A stretch of 64,000 bases of DNA. Origin: Pseudisothecium myosuroides. Lineage: Eukaryota; Streptophyta; Bryopsida; Hypnales; Lembophyllaceae. Location: positions 5,394,001-5,458,000 of the forward strand of contig OX637297.1 in the NCBI GenBank assembly GCA_951799445.1, read 5' to 3'. Of the stretch, positions 31,851 through 43,264 are shown one piece after another. Each line of letters opens with the position of its first letter. Within the stretch, counting starts at the first letter, position 1. The notes under the pieces are model-generated. The model did no database searches. It was given only the letters and a program-made list of their open reading frames with translations, and was not told where the DNA came from. Both the position numbers and the translations under genes were made by a program.

Positions 31851-33239
31851 GGGAGGATAAGGAATGACACCTGTCATTCCCTTGTCCTCTGATTTTGTTC
31901 TCTGGTGCCTTTTAGGGTGCCTTGGGGTTTGTATTTAGGGGGCTGACCTTAGTTTGAAGTCCTGGGTGTTCTTATTTGTATTTTTCAGCATTTTGTAAAT
32001 TGATTCAAATTTCTACTTTACAAGCACTGGTCTGAAAAGTCTCAGTCTGTGTTGGTATGCCATCAGTGTTTCAATCATTGTTAGTGCGGGTAGCTGGTTT
32101 GCAGGTGCTGGAGCAGAATTGATAAGCCCCCAGATTCTGTTTGGATCCGATTCTGGGAGTGTTAGGAATTGGTTAAAGAAACCTTGTGTACTAAGAGGAA
32201 GTTTCATCTGTTGATGTTCCTTGGGAGTCTTCTAAGTGAGATAGTCATTCTTAGGTTAGGTGAATTCTTCAGATTGGAAGTTTGAACGCTAGCCGATGTC
32301 TGATGAGGTCCTGCTGTATCCAGAAGGGAGGAATAGGAAGGTAGGTGGGATCCTTTAGTTAGCAGGGCACCTGATCCAGCTCTTGGAATTCTGTCCAGAT
32401 AAGTCTGTCGTTGTAGTACTAAAAGGATTGTAGGGGTTTCCTGAGTGACCTGCAGGTGCGGATTAGTTTTCAGATCAGTTGTGAGGAAGAATCTACAATC
32501 TAACTTGTTTATCTTTTTGTTTTCTTTAGTGAACCTTCAGTCACTCTAATCATCAAAAGGGTAGGATTTACGCGTCCTTCTTTAAGCCAAGAGCGGATCC
32601 CTTTGAATGAGAAGTTAAACTTCTATTCTCAGTTACTTTTGTTACAGGATCCGGATCCAAATTAGGAAGAGTTATAGGATTACGACACTCCTTCCGGTTT
32701 TGCATCCAACATTATATTCATTAAAATGGGAGGGTGGGACCCTCTCAAATTAATATTAGGCCTTCAAAGGCTCGATGAGTGAATCAAAATGGGCTTCACT
32801 TTAGCTCTATAATCACATATTATAATACATTCAAAGTAGCAATTTCCATTAAAATGAGAGTCTTTCAAACAATATGTGTCTTGAACTAAATATTGCATCG
32901 TTTTTTGTCAAAAACTCTATATACTCCACAACGAAGCAAACATTAAATGTAATACCAAATACATTAATACGGTCTACATATTGATTGCAATATGGAGTTT
33001 GCAAACACATCAAGAAAATATGTATTATCCACTAGATATATATATAACTCTAGTTGTACCTATAGAAATCATTACTAAAACATTGATAACCCTAAAACAA
33101 CAACCTCTCATCTATATGAGAAAACAACATAATGTTTCCCTTACAATCATGTGAAAGCATATTGTAGACATATAAAAACCAAAAAGCACTCTATAACATA
33201 TAGCTAACAACGTACTTCGACTCTCATAAAACCACCAGT
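31851..33239. other. no gene recognised
   Basis: Mixed spacer. A short minus-strand frame at 32013-32207 (LPESDPNRIWGLINSAPAP) looks somewhat protein-like but has no recognisable extension. 32700-33239 is AT-rich and is presumably the 3' flank of the DUF7869-like gene on the minus strand. Confidence 0.35.
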
Positions 33240-33934
33240 CTACCGCTGCGTTGAAGACGAAGCCTCATTTGCCAAACTCTGCTTGATGACTTCAATTTGA
33301 GCAACAGGAATCAAAATTGTGCACTCTTCCGTAGTTTTTTGGGTACGAGACTTCCACGCTGTCATAATAGCATCAGTGTGTTGCCAAATTGCCGGTTCAT
33401 CAGCATCAATTTCCCAAAACAAACCTCCTTTGTTGTCCCATCCAATGTAGAAGTCTTGAACATCCTGATTTCTAACTGTTGGACGAAAGTATTGAATGAG
33501 CACGCAATTCGGATTCTGCGGATCCACGAAAGGATCAGACAGCGCCCTTGCAATCCAAACTGGATGCAAGTCATTGTCTGCGGGAAAAAGCGCAACAAAA
33601 TAGTCTTTGAAGAAATCTCGACCCACCCTGAACGATGGTGGTGGGCGACCCCGTAATGGCCCAACATATGCATCATCTTGTCCAAACTCCACATGATCAT
33701 CACCGTGTTCATTAAACTGATCGGCTTTAGTCGCTTGAACTTGAGTAGTCGGCCAAAAACCATCCTTCAGAACACTAGTTTCAGGCAGTGGTTCCTGCAA
33801 AGCCATCTTCACATCACGCCAGTAGTGCACCACATGCTCGTAGCGCCGTCGGCATTCTCTAGTGACGTCCGCATTGCACAAGTTCTCCCAGTACTTCATA
33901 AAAGCAGACAAACCTTTCACAATGTCTTGCTCGC
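33240..33934 (-). pseudogene. DUF7869-like transposase B, C-terminal part (separated by solo LTR B)
   Basis: Continues the frame broken at 38958. It reads EQDIVKGLSAFMKYWENLCN, ADVTRECRRRYEHVVHYWRD, an acidic linker, then FFKDYFVALFPADNDLHPVW then IARALSDPF and VLIQYFRP, ending SSSTQR then a stop at 33240. The last third resembles the C-terminal region of the plus-strand homologue (GCWVLVRLEVPESCAVWQGR), a probable SH3/BAH-like module. Frame and TSD (CTCGC) join exactly to the 38958 end. The frame visible upstream of 33934 up to 34043 belongs to LTR sequence, not to the gene. Confidence 0.7.
33930..33934. repeat. 5-bp TSD of solo LTR B, left copy
   Basis: CTCGC precedes TGTGAGCTCCC at 33935 and recurs at 38958-38962 after the CCTACA end. 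The transposase frame is restored by removing the LTR and one CTCGC. Confidence 0.93.
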
Positions 33935-35226
33935 TGTGAGCTCCCAATTTGTCACTTGGGACTCGTAGAATTATTTTTTTGGAAATTTGCAATTTAAAGT
34001 TGATAAAAGTATACAAAAATCCATAAAAAGAGTGTAGAACCAAAATAGGGTTGTGTCATACCCATTATAGTATTTGGTCTAGATTTGTGTTTTTTACTTA
34101 GAATCCCCCAAACCTTGCCTACAAATGGTATAAAAATAACGAAAAGATTAGATTTGGAGGATTCGAGTCACACAGCCCCAAAAGGGCTAAATCCCACCAT
34201 GAATGTGGCGATTCATGGCTAGGTCGGTCCGAGGGATCCACAGCGAGGCCACTAGGTCGGGTCCTAGAGTTAGATTTAGAATTCCCCATTAGATCAACGA
34301 ATTCCCAAAATCCCGATTGTTAGCATGTAGGAGCCACTCACGCAAGACCGGGCCTGTGGAGGAATCTACAGCCCAAGGATGGTGTTCTAGGGTGAATCCC
34401 ATGCCAGGAGTCCAACGGCGAAATCGGTTCGCCAAGATTCCTCCACCTGCAGAAGATTCCCGCATCGTCGCTAATTCGAGGAGATGGCCAGTTTTGAATC
34501 TCCATTGACCAATCGCGCCAGGTACGGAAACGCACCCGCACATCTTTCATGTGACTCCCTGAGAGGTCACGTGAAAAATCCCGGCATCTTCCGACTTGCA
34601 AAAGAACCTTTTTCCGGGTGGTCAACCCTCCTAACCTCCAACGGGAATTTCATGGAAATTACCCAGGTTACAATAAAATCTCACTAAAAATTAGACTAGC
34701 TTGTTTTATGTTAATAATGCGCTCCGTGAAGTTTCACGACATTCCGATAGCGACAAGTACCCGAACCGGCGAGATTCCTCGGGAATTAACCACGTGGTGG
34801 GGTCCCCGCCACGTTGACCGGCATTCCGGGACCATACGATGGCGAAACGAAGTCAACCAAAAGCCCTTCCCGACTCTCTCGCACCTACCGGAGACCCTAG
34901 GCTATTCACATTTCTCAAAATAGGAGACCCCCAAGATCTAGGATTTTACCACGATTTGGTTTTTAAACTAAATTAGCCTACGATGGGTTTTTTGGCCTCG
35001 GTACGGGGGGTAGGAAGGTCTAGGACTAAACACGGCGATCTAGATCCAACGGCGCAATCCGTTCGGCGATTGGAGCTAATCTCCAAAAGTTAGGATGTTG
35101 GTCCAACATAGATGGGAGAAGTAGAAATTTAGGATGTAGGATGAAAATCTTTGAGGATGAGGATGAAAATCCCCGTTGATAAGGTTACCTTAGAACTCTA
35201 GAGGGAAGGGTGAGCCCTTGGAAACC

Positions 35227-35234
35227 TATATAAG
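35227..35234 (+). promoter_or_regulatory. TATA box of solo LTR B
   Basis: TATATAAG in the same context as in LTR A (5808). Confidence 0.7.
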
Positions 35235-35653
35235 GGCCCCATTTCTCTCTCTAGAACACCCCCAATTCTTGTTTTGGGTCCGTGGGTCCAAGTTATTTTG
35301 GATATTTTGGCGTTTGAAGCCAAAAACCTCTACGGTGTTTTCGGAGCACTATTGGCTCCATTGTTGCTTATTTTCAAGCTTTGAAGGTCCTTGGGGGTCC
35401 TTCTACCTTGCTTTGTGTACTCTTTTGTGAAGTTTTTGGTACTTTGTTGTGAGTGGAGAGCCTCTCTCTCCCTCTTGTACGTGTTGTGATCTAACTTGTG
35501 AAGTTTAAGAGTCATTTTTTTTTGTATCTTGCACTAATCCTAAAGTCACCCCCCACCGTACCTTGGCGATGCCGCTTTGGGGGGCCTTTAGCGTGTGAGC
35601 TTTGTGTTGCCACGTGGTCTAACTTGTGTGTTTCTCTTTGTGTTTTTTCTTAC

Positions 35654-35910
35654 ACCCTCATCTAACCTTCTCCTTGTTGAGTGGACCCCCCTCCGGGACG
35701 GCGAAGCTTTGAACTCACGTGTGGTTGTTTTCTTTAAAAGTTTAGCTTTTCCCTCTTCTAAAGTCTCTCTCACTATGTGGACCCCCCTCCGGGACGGCGA
35801 AGCTTTGAACTCACGTGTGGTTGTTTTCTTTAAAAGTTTAGCTTTTCCTTCTTCTAAAGTCTCTCTCACTGTGTGGACCCCCCTTGGGAACGGCGAAGCT
35901 TTGAATTAGT
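35654..35910 (+). repeat. about 94-bp tandem repeat, 3 copies, in LTR B
   Basis: Units share GTGGACCCCCCTCCGGGACG, GCGAAGCTTTGAACTCACG and GTTTTCTTTAAAAGTTTAGC. It sits where LTR A has a related but different array. Confidence 0.85.
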
Positions 35911-36462
35911 AACCAAGTAGAAGTCCTAAAGCGTATGTTAAAAGTGTAGACGGCGGAGCTTTGAACCCCCGGGGAGTCTAGAAGTCCTAAAGTTGGTGTT
36001 AAAACCAATTTCACGGCGAAGCTTTGCACCTCCCCCGTGTTTAGATCCAAAGTCTAGTTTCCAAGACCATTGTGGAAACCTCCAGAGTTTAGCTTCCAAG
36101 ATATGTAGGTTCCTTTGCACTTAGTAAAGTTTAGTCATTTCCCAAAGTTTAAGAGAGTTTAGTGGTTCCCCAAGTTTTATTTAGTTAGTTGTATCCCAAA
36201 AATCTTAGTAGATCTAGCACCTTCCAAAGTTCTATCCCCCCCTAGGTTAGCAAGAATCTAGTCTTTTTATTTGGCTTTAGCCAAATTTCCAGTCTCTTTA
36301 GCCTTAGTCAGAAATCGAGTTCCAGAACCAGCATGCGGCCAGCCAACATCAGACCAGCAAACGAGCCAGCCAACAAACAAAACCAGCAGCCATAACCGGG
36401 AAAAAAAGAGAGAAATTAATTAAAATTTTTGGCCGACCCCCCAGCCAGCCAGCCGGAGGGCC

Positions 36463-36610
36463 AGCAGCTCTCCCGATACAGCAGCTCTCCGATACAGCAG
36501 CTATCCCGGTACAGCGGCTCTCCCGGTACAGCAACTCTCCGGTACAGCAGCTCTTCCGGTACAGCAGCTCTCCGATACAGCAGCTCTCTCGGTACAGCAA
36601 CTCTCTCAGT
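36463..36610 (+). repeat. CAGCAGCTCTCCCGATA minisatellite in LTR B
   Basis: About nine units of 16-18 bp, CAGCAGCTCTCC(C)GGTA with variants. Absent from LTR A and from the visible part of copy C. Confidence 0.9.
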
Positions 36611-38957
36611 CCAGCAAGGGAGGCTGGGGCCATTCGGGCTCCTCCCCAAATTTTGGACTCTCTCATTTTTATTTGTTTATTTTTGGTTCTCTCCAAACCC
36701 GAACACAAACAAAGGCAAAACAAACCAAAAGCATATTGGACTAATTTTGTGCTAAGAGGGGTTGAAGTAGGACTAGGGCTAAAAATACAAAAGGGAGGAG
36801 GGAGAAATAGAGGTTGCCATTCCACACGCCACCTGCACAAAAACATCCGGTTCAACCTGCATCACCACTCACACCTACACACAATGGAAGGAAATTAGGG
36901 AGAAGGATGTGTTATAGGAGTGGAAGGGAGAGAGACGATGAATAGTGCCTATTTAGGAGATTAGGTAGGAAATCTAGAAGAACTCCTTGCAACCGTTGGG
37001 AGGAGGATTAGGATGACACAAAGCAAGGTTGCGTAAGAGGGTAGGAAGAACATTTAAACCCTTCTCGTAGTTTGAAACCATAGTGTAAGACTCATAAAAG
37101 CTTAGGTGGAATAGTGCTAGTGTAGAAGAAGGAGGAGAGAAAGAAAAGGAGAAGGAAATGGGGGGAAAGGGTTAGAACATCATACGTGTAACGTTTTCTT
37201 TTCTACAAATTAAGCCGTGGGCCTTGAAAAAAATAAAATAAATAAAAACCGTAACGCAAAAATAAAAGAAGACAATCGCGAGTGGTCACCATGGAGCACG
37301 AGGACGCACATGTGGACGGGGATGACGTCATTTCCGACACTAGTAGTAACGAGGTGGGTCATTAAACTAATCCTAGTCGTTTCTCCCTAATTAGCAATTG
37401 TTTTCCTAATCAGCCCTTAGAACGTGATTAGCATCCGAGATTAGTGTAAATTAGAAGTTTAGATTCAAAAGTTGATAGATTAGGAATAGAGGTTTCCGAA
37501 AACATCTTATAATTAAGATTTGACCGTAAACTGACCGCGTTAGGCTAAGTTAAGCGGTAGGGGGTAGAACGGAGGAATTTTAATTAAAAGTGAACCACAA
37601 GAAACAATGGACAGAAATTAGGATTAGATTAGAGGGAGGATTTAGGATTAAAATTAAAGGTCAAATAGCAAGTTAAAAACCTAGGATTAAATTGAGATTT
37701 TAATTAGGGAAGTTAAAATTCAAAAGTCGAAAGTTGGAGTTAACTTTGGGAAGTAAAAAGTAGAGTAGGAAATAGAAGTCAAAAGTAGAATCCACTTAGG
37801 AAGTAGATCGTTGAGTTAAAAATAGAGTTAAAATTAGAAGTCAAAACCCTAGAGTTAAAAGTTGGAATTAAATTTAGGAGGATAACATTTAGAGTTAATC
37901 TAGGATTAAAACGATAGGATTAAATTTGGAAGTAGAAGTCAAAAGTCAAAAGTCAAAAGTTTAGATTAAATTTAAAGGTTAAATTTTAGTCAATTGGGGA
38001 GTAAAAAGTTAGAGTGAAAAGCTAAAAGTAGAAGTTAAAAGTTAGAGGTAGAAGTAAAATTTTAGAGTTAGTTGGAAGTAGAAAAATCTAACGTCAAAGT
38101 GAAAACGTAGAGTCAAACCCAGAGGTTAAAATGGGGGATTAATTTTAGAAGTAAAAATTTAGAGTTAAAAGTCAAAAACCTAGAGTTAAATTAGGAATAA
38201 GAATCTACAGTAGAAAGTGAAGAGGTAGAGTTAACTTTAGAGGGTAAATCTTAGAGTAGTTTAGAAATGAGAACATAGAATTCAAGGGTAAATCTTAGAG
38301 TTAATTTAGGAGTAAAACCTTAGAGTTAAAAGTTTAAACATAGAGTTAAAATTCAAGGGTAAATCTTAGAGTTAATTTAGGAGTAAAACCTTAGAGTTAA
38401 AAGTTAAAACCTAGAGTTAAAAATTCAAGGGTAAATCTTAGAGTTAATGTAGGAATAGAAACCTAGAATTAAAAGTCAACACCGAGCACAAGTCAGTAGT
38501 TAAGAACCAAGTTAAAGAAGTAAATCTAGAGTCACATTCCAAAGTTGGAACTGTAGGGGTAGCTTTAAAAAGTAGAACTTCTAGGTGGAGTTTTAGAAAC
38601 CCAAGATAGTCTTAGGGGTTCATGGAAGGAACATAAGGGTTCCTCTTTTTACGTAGTTAAGGACGTTATAAATGGCACCCACTACTCAGTCTACCCTCGA
38701 CATAGGATGGATAGTTAGGGAGTTAGGATTTCACCAACACTCTGAACATTGCAGTTAACTTGTGAGTTGCTACATGCATTACTAATTATTTGCTGCCATC
38801 CACGAAACTTAGGAAACGTTAGCAAAAAAGATCCATTGCTTGGAAGGCACAGTGGACCGCGCTCACATCACCCCCATATATTAAAAAATGTGGATAAAGG
38901 CATAGAACCTGGTCGGTGTTTGCTTTATTACCAAGGGTGGGTAATCTTGCGCCTACA

Positions 38958-41136
38958 CTCGCCTTTCATTGCCCTTTGCGGAACTGGCAAGGGTACACCA
39001 CGCGGCCACAAACTTCGTCCTTCAGCATCTTCTTTCCACAACTTAAGGTTTCTACCATTTGCCCCTGACCAGTCTACATCAGTGCATTTCAATTTGTACT
39101 TCATGACTGGACACCCCGGTGAATCTAGGTAGAACTTCACTTGTTGTGGTATTGTATGTCCAACGAGGGTGTCTGCACCGTCTACTAACGCATCTTCAAT
39201 GAAACCCTTGAAATCGGGCACCTCTTCTATAAGGTGAGGGATAGTGGGGATGGATTCGACATCCATAAATGACTTCATAAGTGCAGGAACAGTAGAGAAA
39301 TTCTCTTTCTTCAACTGCATGCTCCATCTCCCGAATAATGCATCAATGTCGTTGTGTGTATGATCCACAATCATGAAGTTCACATACACTTCACGGAAGA
39401 TCTTATTTGCAACAAGTAGAGACTAGAAACAAAAAACAAATCTATTCTTGTTGTCCCCGGTGGCATTGTCCATCTGCACATTGAGAATGGGTGGCAATGG
39501 TGTTGCTGGAACTAAAGTAATCGGCGGTGGAGGAAGCGATGCTTCGCACATCTCCGCACCCTTCAACACAGCCTTAAACAAATTTGTCGACCTCGACCCC
39601 ACAAACAACTCCCGAGAAGACGACTTCGGTGGCAATTCTAAATCCCGTAGCAACTTCGCCATCGAACCAATGGTATAGTTCGAATCATGGGGAAATAGAT
39701 CCAAACCATAATGTGCATACCTCACATCAGCGTGCCCATGTGCAATCATGCCAATGACAGTCACTGGCAACTTTGTCAAGCCATCAGTGTCTTTACTCTT
39801 GTGGGAAAAAACCGGACAAGCGGTTTTGGAATGATCCATCTTGTCGTGCATGATTGTAAGGCACTCGTGTGGAAACGTATGCGACCGTTAATGGTTTGCA
39901 TAGTATAACTCCCGATGAGCACGAGCAACAGCCAAATGTTTGTCCAATTGCCGTGAATACATTAGAGCAATTTCAAAGCCAGCAAGAGCACCCTTCTTCA
40001 ACTCCTGCAATCTGTCACATTTTGCGCAACAAGCAAAGTTGTCTCCAGGCTTCTTCACCTCGTACTCTGAGAACCTAGAAGATCTGATTTTGCTTAAGTT
40101 CGAAGTTGACACTGCAGCCAATCCGAAGGCAGCATTGGCATCATTGATTTCCTTCATTATTCCCTTCCATTGAAAGGTAGGGGGCAGACACATGGACACC
40201 ACCTTCTCTCCAGACTTCATGGTTCGCATACGATGTGGCATGTGATCGGCCTCCTTGTCAAGGATGCACTTCAACGTAGCAGTAGCTTGTTGAGTGTGTT
40301 TCCTTGGCTTCAGCAATCCCGTATTCTCGTGATGCATCGCTTCTCGACGATCCTTCATGTGTCCTTGATAGCGGAAGAATGTGGACTCCGGGACCCCGGA
40401 AATATGCATCCATGCTTGCATGCACACAGGTATTTCTTCAACCATCACCATCCTTCTTCCGCGTACATCACGATGGACCTGCCTGTGCACTTCAGTCTTC
40501 ATGAAGGCTCTATGCTTGAATGTCGAATTCCGGTACATACGTTCGCGAAATGCACGAATCTTCTCCCTCGGAAATGGCTGAATGCAATTTTGGGTGCAGC
40601 AGACTTTGCTGGACACCGCATTGATGGAGTCCTGAGTAAGAAGATCCTTCGTTTTGACAGAAGTTTGTCGAGGAGGATTCCGAATGGTACTTGTATACGT
40701 TCGAGAAGACGTCATAGATGGCGGGTTCAGGAGAGCCGCTTGATGAATGTTGAACTTGTCACGGGCCTCATGGTCACGAAGGCTTGCACCACGGCAATGG
40801 ACTAGATGAATAGGCCAGGCTAGAGGAGCACACCCTCTCTTGCGGCATATGCTCAACGGAATGTGTCTTCGAAATGTGGACAGCTACATGAGTATCTCCC
40901 AGAGGACCGTTGGCACCAAGCACCAAGTCACAGTTAACGCTATGGCAAGTACCTTCACCAACAAGTACTCCCGCCTCATTATAAAGAGTGACAACCATTG
41001 TATTCCAGAGGCGACGCGGAAGTCCCTCACACTCTGGAACATCAACATTCAATCGCTCAGGATTCTGGACCTCATCGTCGGATGCACCCATAATCTCGTC
41101 AAGTATGGCGGAGAGATCCATCGTACCTATGAACAT
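38958..41136 (-). pseudogene. DUF7869-like transposase B, N-terminal and catalytic part
   Basis: Minus strand. N-terminal frame 41136 downwards: MDLSAILDEIMGASDDEVQN, VVTLYNEAGVLVGEGTC, NGPLGDTHVAVHI. A one-base frame change near 40840 leads to GCAPLAWPIHLVHCRGASLR, KVCCTQNCIQPFPREKIRAF, VCMQAWMHISGVPESTFFRY, DKEADHMPHRMR, and CCAKCDRL; then TAA (39888), HDKMDHSKTACP, VIGMIAHGHADVRYAHYG, LNVQMDNATGDNKNRFVF, TAG (39423), and VDHTHNDIDALFGRWS. HDKMD, QMDN...NKN and DHTH.DID are the conserved blocks I associate with DUF7869, an RNase H-like fold found in mobile elements. The coding frame runs into LTR B at 38958 and resumes at 33929. Confidence 0.75.
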
Positions 41137-41209
41137 TCACAACACCACCTAAGGTAAGGAAAAGGGAAAAGAATGATGACAACTTGCCGGTAAAATTAGA
41201 GTTCCTGAA

Positions 41210-41990
41210 TATCAGATCGGCTCGACCTAAATGCAGAACAGTGAGCATAATGTGTATCACTTGCATTTCTAGATTTATCTCCGCCAAGAAATGTCATCTG
41301 TACTCATCTCTCATCGCCTCTCCAACATAAAAAATGTCAATCTCTCATTTAGATCGAATCGACCTGAAACATAAAGGTTCATCGTTCATTACATGAACAC
41401 TCTTCGTACTTTACATAGAAAGACATTGGGTACATGAATGTGCCAGTCCAGAATGAACGAATCTATGGCGATGAATTTCGGAGGTTGTGCCCACTTGTAA
41501 ATAGTTACGAAACTACTCACGACCTAAGATGACGAAGCACACCATTCAGATCGACTTGACCTGAATGGATAATCTCAGAGAAGAATACATTAAATTCAGC
41601 ACTTTTATTCAGACAATGAAAAGTCATCCTATACATGAATAAGACTCTGACTCTGAAACACGATGGATTGATTACGATACAGGTGGACCCAACCTAAAAC
41701 ATGTTCCTTTACCCGCTAGAATATCCTTGTCCTTCAATCATGTTCCTCGGATTTGGTCTCTGTCATCTACCATGTTTAGGTCGACTCGACGTGAATGGAT
41801 ACAGTGGATGACAATCTCTTGTCTCTTCCAATCAATGATATTATCATCTTATATTGTGATTCTCAAATTCAAGTCGAACCGACCTGAATTATTTATAGAA
41901 TAAACAGTCCCATTTACTAATACTAGATAGTGTCCTCTTATTATCACCCAGATTGTTATTAGATTCAGGTCGACCTGACCTGAAACGACA
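41210..41990. repeat. seven copies of an inverted motif TTCAGGTC...GACCTGAA
   Basis: Copies near 41213, 41349, 41545, 41680, 41777, 41869 and 41965 approach TTCAGGTCGA followed by CGACCTGAA; the best is the last one. Spacing is about 90-200 bp. They lie just upstream of the minus-strand DUF7869-like gene, so they could be subterminal transposase-binding sites or an upstream control region. Confidence 0.75.
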
Positions 41991-43043
41991 ATCTTCCAGG
42001 TCGGTCAGACTTGTTCCGGGATTTACGGGACTCTCATTACATACATTGGAATGAACTGTGTTCCGGTTTTTACGGCGGTAAATTAGGGAACTATTTCTGC
42101 ATTCACAGGCACACATGTAAGAAAACAAAGAGCTGAACTGAACCATCGCACGCATGATTCAACACTCACAATTATAACAGGAAATATCATTCACTTTCAG
42201 CAGTTCCTGCAATTGTTCTCCACCTAAAGAACTTCCGTGTAGTACAACAAGAGAATGAATACTGAATACAGGGAAATATCATGGAAGACACTAAAGAATC
42301 GTGCGTTACATACTCACAGCGGCAAGCGCCTTCACCAGGAAATCTTCTGCAACAGTCTAGCACGGCGTTCACTCAAAGTGTCCTTAACAAAATGCAACAA
42401 TCTAAGCCAGGTCAAGAAATGGACAGCACGCATACAGAGGTGCACACAACGATCCGAGAATCAGAGAAAGATTGACCTCAACCGGACGACGATGGAAGTG
42501 GAGGACTTCTTCGCGGAAAGGCAGAAGGCGGGAAGGTCAAAAGAGAATTTCAAAAGTTCTGAACATCATGAAGGCTATAGTAGCCGGATGCTAAGTTCGG
42601 GTTCCCGCCGCTTTTTTTAAGTATTCATCAAACGGCACATATACAGCTGTTCACTTTACATCACCCGTGTCCTCAGAATGGGATCAAAAGTACTCTGCAC
42701 ATTCCCCCTTCAATAAAAAATAAACGTGAAGTCTAAATTTTTATTTATTTATTTATTTATTTTTAGGAAATACTCTGCACTATCTGAAAGTTCTGGGTTT
42801 TTTCACAATTTCCGGCGAACAACATTTGACAATATTCTTTGTGTATTTTAAAGGCACTCCAAAGTCAACACTTTACTTAAAAAGTGTAGTGCATCCTAAA
42901 TTTCAGTAATTACTGCAGAATCTTAGGATATCTTAGGATATCTTCATTAAAATTAGCATTAAAATTTTGCATGGTTGGTAAAGATAACTAAAATAATTTA
43001 GGGTATCCAATGCTAATTCTCCAATGACAAGCGTTTCAAAGGC
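41991..43043. other. no gene recognised
   Basis: A plus-strand frame at 42255-42620 is open but its composition is not convincing; it may be the opposite strand of a 5' exon. A TTTA microsatellite lies at about 42740-42766. Confidence 0.35.
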
Positions 43044-43068
43044 TTAGGGTTTAGGGTTTAGGGTTTAG
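43044..43068 (+). repeat. interstitial plant telomeric repeat, (TTTAGGG) x3.5
   Basis: TTAGGGTTTAGGGTTTAGGG then TTTAG is the Arabidopsis-type telomere sequence. It is too short to be a telomere; interstitial runs mark old breaks or telomerase healing, or are chance seeds. It stands about 200 bp left of the satellite array. Confidence 0.85.
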
Positions 43069-43264
43069 AATTTTTTATTTCAAAAATTTGGATTTATAGG
43101 GTTCACAGTTTGCAAACTCTACACCCTATTACCACATCCAAAGACTTTGACATAACACTTCCACTTATGATTTTCAACATATTAATGGTTTTAATTCATT
43201 TAAGCAGACGGCGGTTGTGAAATTAAAGATTACGTTTTGATTTTTGATTTTTTAAAAACTACTA

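Larger units (their letters stand above)
33935..38957 (+). mobile_element. solo LTR B, 5,023 bp, same family as LTR A
   Basis: Begins TGTGAGCTCCC and ends TTGCGCCTACA, flanked by CTCGC. Nearly collinear with LTR A over the first 1.7 kb and the last 1.8 kb, but the central minisatellites differ: it has a CTCTCACTATGTGGACCC array at 35654-35910 and a CAGCAGCTCTCCCGATA array at 36463-36610, and lacks the long TTCCCCAAGT array. It inserted in opposite orientation into the minus-strand DUF7869-like gene. No internal gag or pol. Confidence 0.9.

Noticed and set aside
36349..36855. 168-codon minus-strand frame with Cys/Tyr repeats
   Set aside because: It follows the CAGCAGCTCTCCCGATA minisatellite of LTR B; no protein signal outside the repeat.
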